The translations under genes were made by a program, and so were the position numbers. The notes beneath the pieces were generated by a model. It ran no database searches. It was not told where the DNA came from and saw nothing but the letters and a program-made list of their open reading frames with translations. A stretch of 64,000 bases of DNA from Centroberyx gerrardi (Eukaryota; Chordata; Actinopteri; Beryciformes; Berycidae). Below are positions 44,601-56,493 of the stretch, one piece after another; position 1 is the first letter of the stretch, and the number at the start of each line of letters is the position of its first letter. The stretch spans positions 12,880,475-12,944,474 of the forward strand of contig NC_136005.1 of the NCBI RefSeq assembly GCF_048128805.1, given 5' to 3'.

Positions 44601-47600
44601 TCCAGGTATCACAATGGGACTCTGCTGGACAGGAAGGTGTATAAGTATGAAGAGGACCTTGTACTGAGAGACCTGAAGTCTGAGCAGTCAGGACAGTACC
44701 ACTGCAAAGCCAGCAGCCATGCAGGCAGCATCAAGTCCACTCCAGCCTTCCTTACTGTAATTGGTATGTATTGGATCTCATACTGAGAAAGCTATTTCAT
44801 CTTTATACCAGTGTAGTTATTTAGTGACGTTTCCACCATCAAGTTAACCAAGTTATGTAGTTGAAGATGCTATGTGTAGGAATTGCCTCATTCATATATT
44901 GATGACACATATCGGTCCTAGAAAACAATGTGAATATTAAGGTTAAAAACAGGAGACCCAGTGATCTGATTTTGTTGAAGTTGGGAGTTCTCAAGATCAG
45001 TAAGACACAAAAATCTCACTTCCAGTAGATGGCACACATGTAAGTTGTAATGTAATGTAAATTGTAATGTATCATAATCAGCCATGAGGGATAAATAATT
45101 AATTATGATAGCTCACTATGTTATGGCTATAGCTCACAGGGTCTACATGGTTGTCAGCCCAGTGCATTTGACAGTGATATATTTAGTGAAAATCCTACAC
45201 AGGTTAACGTTAAAGTAAAACCACTCACAAAAAAGCTAACAGGCGCAATGCATTTCCTAATATAAAGTGCAGCTGCCATGGAGATTAAATATACTCTTTC
45301 TAGTAATGCCAACACTAAGCTCCAACTAAGTGATCCATGAACCAAGTCTATGCATTGACAGGACTGAAACAAAACCACAGTGTCCTACAACTGAGTGAGT
45401 GAGAAAAAAGTCGGTTAATGGGCTATCTGTTTCATTGAGAGAAAAAACAACACTATACATAAGGAAAACGGGAAAATAAAATAGCAGGGCTCACAGAATC
45501 TGGCTGCACTTGGAGGAGCAAGTTTTTATTATGTTTACATTGGTTGAAAGTGCTCCTTTCTAAACACAGATTCTTTACTGTGAGAGATGGCCCCAGACAC
45601 TGTAAAACCTCAAGCCCAATCTCTCCAGAACACCCAGTATTGAAGTGAAATCCAAGATTGTCAATAAATTCTGTTTCCTTTTTTTCTCTCTCTCTGCTGG
45701 TCGAGTCAGACAGCTATGCATTTCCACATCCGTGTGGGAGATTGCTCATATTCCCCAGGTGCTTGTTAGCCAAGATACAGATCAACAGAAAAGGTCTGAA
45801 TGGGAGTGTGCTAAAGTAATCTGTCCCAGGCTTCTTCAGAAGAATCCCTGCACCCCTTGAAGTCATTATAGCATGAGATATCTCCCCCTGTGAAAAGGAC
45901 GACAACACCTGAGAGCAGAATGACAAACCTGCCTCACTCCTAGGGCAGAGCGTAGTTTCTTTTCACATTTTTTACATTGTACTCAAGTATTCAGTTTAAT
46001 TTGACTTCCTGTGAAAGCTTGTTAACTTCTGTTCATTCAGGTGACTTAAAGCTAAATATTTTACTTTCAAAGGAAATTCAAACTGTTGTTGGTAAAGCCA
46101 TCAGCCGTACAGCAATGACATTTCATGCAAATCAGACGGATCCATCTGTCTGCAATTATCGATTTATTTGGGAGATGGGGAGTTTAACAAGAATACTGGA
46201 CTGTAAACTCGACCATGATATCATGCACATTAATTATTTTGCCAATGCCTGGGTGAACAATAATCCTTTCTTTCCAGTTCCCATCTGGATGATCGGTAAA
46301 TAAATGTTCTCTTCAACTTCATGTCTAATTACCCCATCATGGACATTTCACAGTCCAACTTGGCTGGTCACAGGTATTCTCAGGCCATGCAGACATTGTG
46401 TGCGTGAGAGAGACGGGGAGAAAGAGAGAGTGACAGAGAGAGAAAGAGAAGAGAAGGGAAGAGAAAAGAGAAAATACTCAGGTTTACAGTAATACAGTTT
46501 ACAAGTCGCTGTTTATTCTGGGTGCTTGTCTTATTCTAAGCTCATGGTGCAATATGTGATTACATAGCAGCCTGTGATTGATTTTATGATTAAAATCCTA
46601 TAGGCTTGAGAGCTTTTCATTCAGTTAGGGTATCTGGAATAGGACTTTTCCAATCAGCGTGTGTACAAAACGGCATATCTGCATTCCTTTGTACACAATC
46701 AAAGCAAAAATTGTCAAGATGGGAGTTTGGGAAATTTTTATACAGGCATAAAGCAACATACTATATTGTGCACATATCAAATCATAAAACACATTGTAAA
46801 CTTATGTTCTGTGTGTCAACATCAACACTAACTTGTAATGTATTGTGTAATCCACAGCAAAAGGAACACCAGCATGTAATTCCACCCCTGAGACCCACCT
46901 CATCAGACTGCCGATGGACTGCGTTCAACCTGGGACTGATTCCAAGTACTACAATGCTGGCCGTTGCCTCCACAACAAATGCGCTGGCTCCCTGGACTTC
47001 GATATGCGCTGCAGGGATGGAGTTGGGTTCTGCTGTGGCGTCCAAAGCATGGAAAGTCGAACAATTGACTGTGGGAGCTACAGCCTTCCTGTCCGGGCCG
47101 TGACAGAGTGCAGCTGTCAGAAGTGTATGGAGCCTACTGTGCAGGTTCGCGGCAGAGTGGTCACAGCTGACAATAATGAGCCTCTGCGTTTTGGGCACAT
47201 CTACATTGGTAAAGAGAGAGTGGGCACCACCGGATACCAAGGAGGTTTCACGTTACAAATTACACCGGACACGCAGAGATTAGTGGTGAATTTTGTCGAC
47301 CCCACGCAGAAGTTTATTGACACTCCTAAAGTGTTCATCTTTGACAAGAGGGGGGGATCCATCTACCATGATGTGAAAGTGATGAGAAAGCAGACGCCAA
47401 TTGATATCAACGCAGCGGAGACCAACACTATTGAGTTAGGGGAAATTAAAGGAGAGGACCCCATAGGTCAGTTAGTTATTCCTCCCAATTCCTTCCATAA
47501 GGAAAATGGAGAGATCTATGAAGGAACTGTGAAAGCCAGCGTCACATTCATTGACCCTAGAAATATCACCACAGCTGCTGCAGCTCCTGGCGACCTAAAC

Positions 47601-49277
47601 TTTGTGGATGATGAGGGTGATATGCTCCCTTTGAGGACCTATGGCATGTTCTCTGTTGACTTCAGGGATGAGACCAACAACGATGTCCTTGGAGCTGGAG
47701 CAGTCCAGGTCCTTCTTGACACACAGCATGTCAAAATGCAGGAGCACATCCCCAAAATGAAGCTGTGGTCGTTAAACACAGACACAGGAGTCTGGGAGGA
47801 GGAGAGTGACTTTACCTACAGCCAGACAACTTCTGGTGGCCATGGGAGGAGCAAACGAGAGGAGCGCACATTCCTCATAGGCAACATGGAGATCAGAGAA
47901 CGCAGGCTCTTCAATCTGGATGTGCCTGAAAACCGACGCTGCTATGTCAAAGTCCGGGCCTACATGAGTGACAAGTTCCTTCCTACTGAGCAGCTGGAAG
48001 GTGTTGTGATCAGCTTGATAAACCTGGAACCCAAGCCTGGCTACTCCTCTAATCCCAGGGCATGGGGCCGCTTTGACAGTGTCATAACTGGACATAACGG
48101 GGCCTGTTTACCAGCTTTCTGTGACGCCCAGAGGCCTGATGCTTACACAGCCTATGTCACAGCAATCATGGGTGGAGAAGAATTGGAGGCTGCTCCTTCC
48201 TCTCCCAAGATGAATCCAAACATCATTGGAGTGTCTCAACCATATCTGGATAAAATAGACTACCAGCGCTCCGACCATGAGGATCCAGCCCTGAAGAAAA
48301 CAGCCTTTAAAATCAACTTGGCAAAGCCTAACTCTAATAATCTGGATGAGACCAATGGGCCAATATATCCGTATCAGAGTTTAATAGCCTGTGAAAATGC
48401 CCCTGTTGATGCTAATCATTTCAGATTCTTCAGAGTTGAAAAGGACAAGTACGAATACAATGTTGTTCCATTCCAGGAGAATGATTTGACGACCTGGACA
48501 GGAGACTACCTCTCCTGGTGGCCTAATCCCCAGGAGTTCAGGGCATGCTTCATCAAGGTGAAGATCCACGGGCAGAAGGAAGTGATGGTCAGGTCAAAGA
48601 ACATGGGAGGAACGCACCGTGAGACAAAAGGCAAACTTTATGGCATTAGAGATATACGCAGCACCCGCGACATGAGAGAGGCCAACACCTCAGCGGCCTG
48701 CGTAGAGTTCAAATGCAGCGGGATGTTGTTCGATCAAGCTGCGGTGGACAGATCCCTCATATCAGTGCTTCCACAGGGGAACTGCCGCAGGGTCGGCACC
48801 AACAGCCTCCTACAAGAATATCTCATTAAACATCCTCCAGTCGCTCAAAACAACGAGTCCCACGCATTCACCATGTTAGCCCCCGTTGATCCTCTGGGAC
48901 ACAACTACGGCATCTACACAGTCACAGACCAGAATCCCAGGGTCGCCAAGGAGATCGCAATTGGGCGCTGCTTTGACGGCACCTCAGATGGTTTCTCCAG
49001 GGAGATGAAGACGGAGTCTGGAGTGGCGCTGACCTTCAGCTGCCCAGAGAGGAAAATTAGCAGGGAAAGCCTCTTCCAGCGTCTGCAGACTAACCCGGGC
49101 CAGACGCTGTCTCAAATGGCCAGGGACATGAGGGAGTCGGAGGGTCTGCAGGTGCAGAGATCATCTACCCAGGTGGTGGCCTATCCTTCAGAGCAGCGGG
49201 GCAGGACCCAGAGCCGCAGAGTCAGCTCCAGCACAACCAGGAGGAGAGTATCCATGCGCACACAACAACGTCAATAG
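30792..49277 (+). CDS. cilp2: cilp2, cartilage intermediate layer protein 2
   Basis: Nine coding exons: 30792-30855, 38921-39016, 40111-40380, 40956-41138, 42594-42749, 42893-43210, 43782-43890, 44606-44763 and 46858-49277. They join in frame to 1257 aa, with GT-AG introns. Domains: signal peptide 1 to ~20; WxxW domain ~55-143; two TSP1 domains ~147-204 and ~206-256; carboxypeptidase-regulatory-like fold ~257-362; Ig domain ~365-451; CILP core 452-1257 with a furin-type site RSKR at 782-785. All splice phases are 1 except the exon pair inside the Ig domain (phase 2). Family knowledge: CILPs are secreted matrix glycoproteins cleaved into N- and C-terminal chains; CILP1 dampens TGF-beta and IGF-1 signalling. 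It is slightly longer than human CILP2 (about 1156 aa). Linkage to yjefn3 supports cilp2 over cilp1. Confidence 0.94.
31452..31949. mobile_element. MITE-like element in cilp2 intron 1
   Basis: The left end TAAGGGTGTAGTATTCCACT and the reverse complement of the right end (TAGGGTGTATTCACACTATT) are imperfect inverted repeats. The interior is non-coding. No clear target duplication was found. Confidence 0.5.
37605..37945. repeat. Purine-rich (GGA/GAG) tract, about 340 bp
   Basis: The plus strand is overwhelmingly A and G, in imperfect AGGAGG units. Acidic and basic frames across it are composition artefacts. Confidence 0.85.
38573..38600. repeat. (CA)n microsatellite
   Basis: About 14 CA units about 320 bp upstream of cilp2 exon 2. 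Confidence 0.92.
38921..39016 (+). CDS. cilp2: cilp2 exon 2, N-terminal linker
   Basis: Acceptor GTGCAG|GT and donor ACAG|GTACCG, phase 1 both sides. It encodes a polar linker with one N-glycosylation sequon (NST, N26). No domain. Placed by splice phase and continuity with exon 3. Confidence 0.75.
40111..40380 (+). CDS. cilp2: cilp2 exon 3, WxxW domain
   Basis: Encodes the domain shared with mucin-2/CILP: EWTSWFNIDHPGGNGDYERL, RFYYRERVCARP, EARTTDW, GFWCINKEQ and SNYHVRFQCPP. Phase 1 to 1, 90 codons; one exon per domain. Confidence 0.95.
40956..41138 (+). CDS. cilp2: cilp2 exon 4, first TSP1 domain
   Basis: YWTDWNEWGPC with the WxxWxxW array (W148, W151, W154), then RQRTC and ECATAPC; six or more Cys. 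The frame fixes the acceptor at GTTCAG|TC; the neighbouring TCCAG would shift the frame. Phase 1 to 1. The upstream intron contains a poly-T run of about 25 at 40790-40812. Confidence 0.9.
41300..41515 (+). mobile_element. LINE 3' UTR/tail relic in cilp2 intron 4
   Basis: TAAGGTTTCTTCC followed by a T-run (41351-41370), then TTTGTAAAGTCCTTTGAGACAT and AGCTATATATAAATAAAC, ending in CTTGAACTTGAACT repeats. This order matches a common class of fish non-LTR retrotransposon 3' ends (recalled, family not fixed). Confidence 0.55.
41521..41700 (+). mobile_element. tRNA-derived SINE, copy 2
   Basis: B box GGTTCAAGCCC (41530-41540), then CTACCAGCTCCAGCTG, GTAGCTGACCCTG and the tail AATTTCCCCATGGGGATCAA. 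It shares body and tail with the minus-strand copy at 28.3 kb. The A-box half is missing, so it is 5'-truncated and follows the LINE tail directly. Confidence 0.72.
42594..42749 (+). CDS. cilp2: cilp2 exon 5, second TSP1 domain
   Basis: KWRPWGRWGTCSVTCGGGRR, RRRTC and CGKSPCP form a canonical TSP1 repeat with CSVTCG and the WxxWxxW array (W207, W210, W213), a C-mannosylation pattern. Phase 1 to 1, so the exon is a symmetric, shufflable module. It is more canonical than the first repeat. Confidence 0.93.
42893..43210 (+). CDS. cilp2: cilp2 exon 6, carboxypeptidase-regulatory-like domain
   Basis: A Cys-rich lead-in (CQHVCTEGRPSEDCSRCVC) is followed by a beta-sandwich-like segment: LQGEVYSMTGVPVAGARVAL, ARTDANGQFRLPGVC and SIRKERFAP, the usual pattern of the carboxypeptidase D regulatory fold. 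Only 143 bp separate it from exon 5. Unusually GC-rich compared with its flanks. Confidence 0.92.
43782..43890 (+). CDS. cilp2: cilp2 exon 7, Ig domain first half
   Basis: PYIVKHPEDKVRYEGGRVLL, then CCKATGSPTPDKYYW split at the Trp codon. Phase 1 in, phase 2 out. Confidence 0.93.
44606..44763 (+). CDS. cilp2: cilp2 exon 8, Ig domain second half
   Basis: YHNGTLLD, LVLRDLKSEQSGQYHCKASS and SIKSTPAFLTVI complete an I-set-like Ig domain (D/SGQYHC pattern). Phase 2 in, phase 1 out. Confidence 0.93.
44869..45208. mobile_element. Possible MITE in cilp2 intron 8
   Basis: The left motif GCTATGTGTAGGAATT and the reverse complement of the right motif (CCTGTGTAGGATTTTC) are short imperfect inverted repeats, with GTTAAC near both ends. 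Non-coding interior. Confidence 0.35.
46858..49277 (+). CDS. cilp2: cilp2 exon 9, large CILP core exon
   Basis: One 2420-bp exon holds residues 452-1257. Conserved blocks are DSKYYNAGRC, CRDGVGFCCG, ECSCQKC, RFGHIYIG, EGTVKASVTFIDPRN, LRTYGMFSVDFRDE, RERRLFNLDVPENRRC, NPRAWGRFDSVITGHNGACL, NMGGTHRETKGKLYGIRDIR and DPLGHNYGIYTVTDQ. A GRSKREER furin-type site (cleavage after R785) matches the known processing position of CILP proteins. The C-terminal chain was once linked to nucleotide pyrophosphohydrolase; that activity is not supported for CILP. The tail is Arg/Ser-rich. Confidence 0.95.
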
Positions 49278-49289
49278 ACGTGCTGAGAG

Positions 49290-49387
49290 GTAGGCTGAGA
49301 TAAGAGAAGGTGTGGTGTATGTGTGTTTTTGTGTGCATGTGTGTAAAATTATTAACAATACAAATAATCTTTTCTTTTCATTTCTAG
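49290..49387 (+). other. Candidate cilp2 3' UTR intron
   Basis: Donor GAGAG|GTAGGC lies 12 nt after the stop. A pyrimidine-rich stretch and acceptor CTTTTCATTTCTAG end at 49387, giving a 98-bp intron. Because the stop would be within about 50 nt of the junction, splicing here should not trigger nonsense-mediated decay. Confidence 0.45.
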
Positions 49388-52300
49388 GTCTTGGGTTGAC
49401 ATTGATAAGATGACATCAAGTCAAGGAAGTAAAAGTCATTCTTGGTCAGTCTGTTGATGATGAGTGTGGACTCCCTCCTGACTATGAAAATCACAAAACT
49501 GAGGCAGACAGCAATTCAGCAAAACCACCAAGCGTGATTGAATTGAAGATATTCATTAGTCTAAGACTTACTTGAAGGGTTTGGCAATACATAATCATAT
49601 TCATTTCTTCCTCCTACAAGACATGCATCACTAGCTTGTATTAATGCAGTGATGGACATTTATTTAATTGGCTTTAGCAAGATTGTATGAATGAAAAGAC
49701 TGAATCGACTTTTGAGAATGTAACTTTTATAGTTCTAATTTGTGGCATTCCACATTCCCCATGGTGGGTGTTTTTGCTGACGTCTCTCAATGCTTGAGTT
49801 GAATCCAAACCTACAGTAACTATAAAAGCCACCTCAGGCCCCAAACACTTCATAATTGGTAATTTGCTTTCCATTGAACTCATACTTCCCCTTCAAGATC
49901 AGAGAGAAGCAAACATGAGGTCCTTGTTGTCTGCAGCAGACACTGAGCCCTTTTTCTAGAAACTGGGAAACTCTCTCCACCAAGGGGAGGCATATTTAAG
50001 AGAGACACATTGGGAGCAGTGGGGTGAGGCATGTTGCCCGTGGAACAGAGGACGTTTTTCAGTCATGCTTCTAAACTTTTTTTTTTTTTCATTGGTTTGC
50101 CACATTGCCATCTGTGATTCAGCCAAACGTCCTCCCACACCTACTTAGAATGTGCGAGACCAAGGCCTTTGCCAAGACAAGCATCCCTTAACAAAACGGA
50201 TTTCACCAGTAGACTAAACATATCCTGCGGTAAGTAACCTAAAAGCAGGACAGTAGATTCTAGGGTATGACACAATTTCCTGTTGTCCTCTGCACATTCC
50301 ACATTAGCACCATTCCCCAGTATCTCTCTCTCTCTCCACTCAGAAATAATAACCGAAGCCAATTCAGAGGCTAAATTGACTTTGTTGTTGTTGGATGTGG
50401 TGGTGGAAGGCTGTCTGTCTTTGTATCTTGAAGTGCAATAACTATATACAATTTTAACTTGAGAATCCTTGAAGATCATTGCATGTGACAAACTAATATA
50501 GTAAAGCAAGGGTGCTGCTGGTGAACAAGGCAGGCTACTCCCTCAGTAAATGTGGCAGGGAGTGTGGTTACAGGTCTTTGTATGGGATTTTGTATAGGTT
50601 TTATTTGAATTTGAGTGATTTTCACCAAATAATTTAACTGCTATGTAATCATTCTTCAACGCCGTCCACGCTGCATCAATTCTAATAACCTTTTCATATT
50701 TTGCTGCATGACTCAGTAGATTTTACAATTAATAAACCACACACACGGTAATCTTTTCAACTTCAGAGAGCAATCTTATTAGTGGGAGTTAAATTCTTGA
50801 GCCTTGAATTCATTGACCAAAACCACTGCATGATTCTTATACTGTAGCTTGGATTAAGAGCTGACACACCTCTGAATTTACTGGACCAATTTCCACAGAT
50901 CTTCCTAGTGTGACAGTATGTTTCTGGTATTTTTAACTCAGTGAACTTTATGTATACACTTTTTCAAAAAACAATAAGAAAAAGGGTATTTCCCCACTGT
51001 CTGCGAGCTTTAGATCAGTGCTTTGTCATTAAAATAATGAGTGGGGGGGACATTCAAAGAGGACTGTTTTAATTGGAGTTAGTAATAGGAAGAAACTTCA
51101 CCCACTGATAATAGGTTCAAACATGTTTATCTCCAAAATGGGCACTTGTGGGTCCCTTCAGACCCATGGGGGAAGAGCTCCTCGAGCTGAACTAATCCAA
51201 ACCCAAATGAGAGGGCCTGTGGTCTGTGGAGGAACCAGGCAGGGCTGGCAAGTAAATATCAGCCTGTTGTTAATTAGGAAATAAATTACATATCCTCTTG
51301 AGAACTGTTAAAACAGTTTGACCCTGACTTTCACAAACAGATTAACAAATTCACTTCCAGGATACAAAGGATGAAGTTGAGTATACAACAATAAATCAGG
51401 CCCAAGAGAAATGTGGTCAAACACATTTACAATCAAAATGGCCTACAGCCCACTGTACAGTTAACTCGGTCTTGCAGGTATTTTTGACTCAGTCCATTTC
51501 AGCCTGATTACATTTACTTCCAATGTGCAACAGATTTATTGCTTAGCATGTGCTAAAAGGGGCCAAGATTATGTGAAGTTATGTAAATGGAAACCATATA
51601 CTGTAATTCTATACTTGCACTTGGCCCTCAAACACAACAGAAAACAATCTCATTCCAACCACTCAAAACAAGTGACAATTCATGGTACCCTAGCCATTAT
51701 CACTGACCTCTCTAATCACAGGCCTGCTGGGCCCTCCGAGTGAAGAGTTCAGATGTCCAGATGAAAACAAACATCTCCCTGCCGCAGACGTAGCATCCAA
51801 GCTGTGTGGAAGATGACAATAATTGAATCCAGGTGCGGGAAGAGATAAGTTCTATTAAAATGCAATGGTGTGTGAGGTCAGCTATAGGGAGGCCCAACAG
51901 CTGTAGAGCAACTGGAGGAAATGTTAGACCAAAGACATCAAGAGAAAGGGGAACAAGATTATCTTGTGATGGATTTTAATAATTTGGGGGAGCTGTTTGG
52001 AAAAGGGAAGAAAGAAAGGGAAAATATTAGTGGTCTTTGGCCTCACAGTCCATCACTTACAGAATCTCAGGCTTCGAAAGTGGTTGCACATGGAAGAATG
52101 CAGTTTTTAGGAGGGGAAAGCTTTGACAGGAGAATTGGCTTATTCATGAGGAGAAGCTATCAGGGGAGTTTGAAGGACAAGGTAACACTAATAGCCTAAG
52201 TTAACCATTATGTAAGGCCTCGCATGAGAATGTAACTGAGCTATCCAAACAGTTCCTTTGTCTTCTGAGGAACTTCAAAGAAGATTGAAGAACCATTGTA

Positions 52301-53380
52301 AATGTTTGGTTTAATGAGTTAAGGAAAATTCTGGAGTTTCCAAAGTCTTTAGAATCAAATAAGAGGGAGTTTGGAAAGTCTGTGGGGAGAATCCAAGAGA
52401 TAACAAACACATTGCTAAGACTCCTGTTTTAATGAAAAGAAAATGTCTTTGATGTCAAAAAGATTTTGTGCTCAATGATTTCAGGTTGTGGCGATCAATC
52501 AGTGGGCTCCCATCTCATATGAAATTTTGTTGATTATTAACTATTTTGATTGTAAAAAAGAATGCCATTCTGATTCTCAACACTAAACAAAAATACAGGA
52601 TTTTTGCTTAATATTAGCATTTCACCTAATGAAATAAGCCCAACAATGTCACCCTTCCACCAATTTTCCATAAGTTACACATGATGCCTTTTGGTTAGGA
52701 ACATCAGAACGGCCTTTTTTGTTTCACACCTTTAATATACACTATTGTTTGGAGGTTATAATTGTTACTGAAGTCTTGGGTGCTTGGTGATTATGTTTCT
52801 CAAGGGCACTTTTATTTCTTTCGTTTTTTTGCTAATCTTAGTTTAACTATTATTTTTGCAATGTTTGAAATTCAAATAATGAATCTGTGAAGATCATTTC
52901 TTTTCAAAATGTCACCTACTTTTTCAAGAAATAACATCACTCACAAAATTGCAAGGGTTGCAACTAATACTGACTGTCTCTATTTAACGTCAAGGAGGAA
53001 ATGCAAAAGCACAAAGTTCTCAAACACCAGAACACCAAGAATTTTGCTGAGCCTCTAGCAAGAACAGATTCATCAGTCTTGGTCTGGCTGGTCTCAGGGA
53101 GACCATAATTTATTCAGGAGGTCATCCTCCAACCTTTCCATCATTGTCTGGACTATAAAAGGAGAGTTGTATATTTGCCACTGTGCTCCAGGAAGCCACG
53201 CTGATTCCCCAAAAATGCATTATGTAAACCAATTACTGAAAATGCTCTGCAAACCGTTATATAGCATTAACTATTGCATGGTGTTGCCCGTCTCTTTTGT
53301 TTTTCTCTCTGATTTAGGTTTTTATGTGTAAATTGTGTATTGTATGATATCTACTATAAATGTGCAAACAAAGAATTGTA
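49388..53380 (+). other. cilp2 downstream region, possible long 3' UTR
   Basis: No coding exon recognised. AATAAA occurs at 50731-50736 and again at 53381. The stretch before 53381 is AT-rich with TGTAAAT and TGTAT motifs typical of vertebrate 3' UTR ends. It could be a 4-kb 3' UTR or intergenic DNA. Confidence 0.4.
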
Positions 53381-53386
53381 AATAAA
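53381..53386 (+). terminator. Candidate distal polyadenylation signal for cilp2
   Basis: AATAAA with upstream TGTA motifs and a downstream TGT/T-rich stretch, a well-formed vertebrate poly(A) site arrangement. Whether it is used by cilp2 is inference. Confidence 0.4.
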
Positions 53387-53514
53387 TTGTTTTCTGTAAA
53401 CTTTGACATTATGTCCTGATTGATTTATGTCTTAAAGGACACTTTGGAAAATCATAATTGTTTAATGATTTCACATTACTGAAGATTCAAAAAAAAAAAA
53501 AGTATTTCATAATA

Positions 53515-53523
53515 TATATATAC

Positions 53524-53566
<43 letters not shown>
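53515..53566. repeat. (AT)n microsatellite
   Basis: Two AT tracts are separated by ACTGTGTGTG. It marks the start of gene-free sequence between cilp2 and rfesd (53.5-56.2 kb). That interval also has a CA tract (54352-54375) and one coding-like minus-strand segment near 54.45 kb. Confidence 0.92.
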
Positions 53567-53569
<3 letters not shown>

Positions 53570-56271
53570 TAATAATGAAATCACAGTGCTACTAAAATAT
53601 GATACCATAATTTGGGAATTAAATAACACTTTTATACAGAAAAACTAAATTATCAACTTTGCATAATTCACAACATTAAATACAATTTACAAACAGGTAA
53701 TTGAAATAAAAATGTGCCAGGAAAAACAAAATGAGCTAGTGAATGCAGTCCGGAGAATGACAAATACATTTTTAGCATATAGGCCACATAAATAGTACCA
53801 CAAAACCTGAAATGACATTAAGACAAGCTGAGCATAATGAAATAAACTTAAGGTAATGAATAGCAAAGGACTGACATAAATGCTGGTTTCCCCCAGCGTG
53901 TCAAGACAAGCTGTGGATGTAATACAACACGATAAACAACAGAATATTTGTCAAGTTTCCCAAGATGTGAAAACCACTCCTGGCCTGTGCAGCATGCTGG
54001 ACATCGTAAAATTAGATTGTTCTAGCAACACACAATGGCTGCATCTCAATTGTGTCTATTACCCTCCAGGTGATGAATTATGATACACACAGCAAGGCCC
54101 CTGGTGCGCACAACAGACAGTTTGAGCCAATGGAAATATTATTGTAATAAAGTCGCACAACAGGGGAGGCAGAGGGGAGGAAAGTGGCGAGCCACACTTT
54201 CACTGACACCTTCTTGGCTGCAGCTCTGTGCGTCACACTGAAAATGTAGCAGACAGCAATGCAGTGACTGAATGTTCTCACCGGTGAGGAATAGAGAACA
54301 CACACTTGAATCTAAACATACAGTACACACTTGTGCAGATGGGTTTATACGCACACACACACACACACACACACAGACACACACATACACATAAAGCAGC
54401 AAAAATACATTTCCCTTCAGTGTCAATGGTGCGTTTCAGGTCCTGAACCTTCTCCGACGCCTCGCTGACCTTTTCTTTTAAGTCCCATTGCGTCAATGAG
54501 GGACAAACTTGTCTGTGCGTTAGCCAAGAGTGGAGAGAAATGCTGATGGAGACTTCTCAACACTGGGACTCAAACCAATCGTAATTGCAGTGCCATTCAT
54601 GTGTGTTCTGCTAGCTGGAACTCACTACGGGCTAAAAATGGTCTAATACCAGACTAGTAATACTGAGGAGTTTCTGTTATGTGACGTCACTGGAAGAAGT
54701 GTCTAAATGTATTCAAGGCCACAACTCAACAGCTTTGCCTGCTTGTCTGTGTGAGGCCACAGGTAACTGTTGTTTTAGAGGACAGCTGAAAAGGTCAGGA
54801 GGAGTAATGAGCACTGCATGAGACAGTTTGGCGAGGTCAGAACCTGGCCACTGGAAATTATACAGTCACTATACTTTCACTATTAAATGGTTGAGGTAAA
54901 ATACAGAGAAGCTACTGTAGATAGACAACAGGTTTGGCAGGGGGAGTTGATCCAGATGGGGACAGTATGGCGTACATCAGGCCACCATTACAGTAGACAG
55001 GACTTCACTTGTTCAGGTGTCTGATCAGGAACACAAACAGCAGCGAAAACATAATAACATAACAAAATAAATGGAAGTTTTTATGTCCAAAAAAACAGAA
55101 GACCTGCTTATTTCAATACACCACATTTGACAAATCATATCTACACTTCTTAAGGGATCACATTGGTATTATCAAGTTTTTCCTCATCTCTAATATTCAT
55201 CTCTTTCTTTAAACTGACCCATATTTTGTGCATTTTTTGTGCATTTACAAATTAGTACTGCATTATATATTATGCATATCTTGTACTGACTCCCATTTCC
55301 TCTAAAATAGCTCCAAAATACATCCAAAAACACTTTCAAGTCTTCACTTTATGTCTTGCATGTGTATTCCACCATTGTAAATACTGGTTGGATTTGTGAA
55401 GTATGATCGCACGCTTTGTATTTAAATGAAAAATACATTTTGGAGCATTTCCACATCCACGTCCAAATTCTAATAAAATAAATCATTTCCAAACAAGCAC
55501 ACACGAGTGCAACAATATTATCATCACACTGATTGTCAGATAAGACAGATAGATAATAGACAGTAGGTAATAAGTAGACTAGAGAGAAGAGAATTCTGTG
55601 TTTTTAGATGTACTTTGGTGGATTAGGAGCCATGAGGTAAGTGGATTTCAATTCAGACGTTCTGATGAGGTAATGGCTAGAGCAAAAGCTATCAGGGACA
55701 GACAGTGACTGCTAACATAAGATGAGGGGCAAGAAAAACTTCAAAACACTTTCATATCAACATGTTCCCATCAGAAATTATCTCATTCAAGACTACTTCT
55801 CAAAAACAATTCAATATATAAACCTCCCTTAAATTCATAATAGCCAGTTATGCTGGTTGGTTCTATAATATGGGTTGTGGCAAGTTAAATAATGTACTTT
55901 ATGTTGGACAGAGGTAAACCATTGCTACTGTGTGAGGTGTTATCAGAATCAGCTGTAAGCTTGTTCCCTTTTTAGCGCCAGCGATGATTCTCCAGCCAGT
56001 ATCTCAGCTGGAAAAAAAGAATTCAAAACAATTCAATGGCGTCATGTCTTCCTCAGACGATGCTCTTGATATTGTCCTGAGTTCACAGCAATCCAAGTGG
56101 AAAAGGTCTGTGAAAATGACAGATAAGGCTTAGGAATGTTTCGGATGGCTTGGGCTTACGGAATAAATCTTAAAAATAGCCAAAGTAGGCTTGCTACAGA
56201 CAGGAGGCTCCATAATCAGAGAATTGATGGCCTGGCGCAGGGCTTGAGGATGAAACAGCCGCTCAGGTTGT

Positions 56272-56370
56272 TCAGCTCTTCTGGTCTGCGGGGAAAGGCT
56301 GTAAGGACAGAGGACTCCCGTGCTTCACATACACACTGCCGTCCTCCAGCTTGACTTCATATACTTGTTG
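56272..56370 (-). CDS. rfesd: rfesd exon 3
   Basis: Acceptor GTTTTAG|CAA. QQVYEVKLEDGSVYVKHGSP is the last beta hairpin of a Rieske domain (usual pattern V..EDG.VYV), ending PADQKS and TGA at 56272-56274. At 33 codons including the stop it is too short to stand out as a long frame, and was found by splice and motif reading. Confidence 0.82.
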   Translation of the reverse strand, partial: QQVYEVKLEDGSVYVKHGSPLSLQPFPADQKS

Positions 56371-56460
56371 CTAAAACAATCAAAACACATAAAATAAAAG
56401 GAATGTGGCAGCTGGAAAAGTAGAAAAGAAACACATTTCCTTGCTGAAGTGAGGACTCAG

Positions 56461-56493
<33 letters not shown>

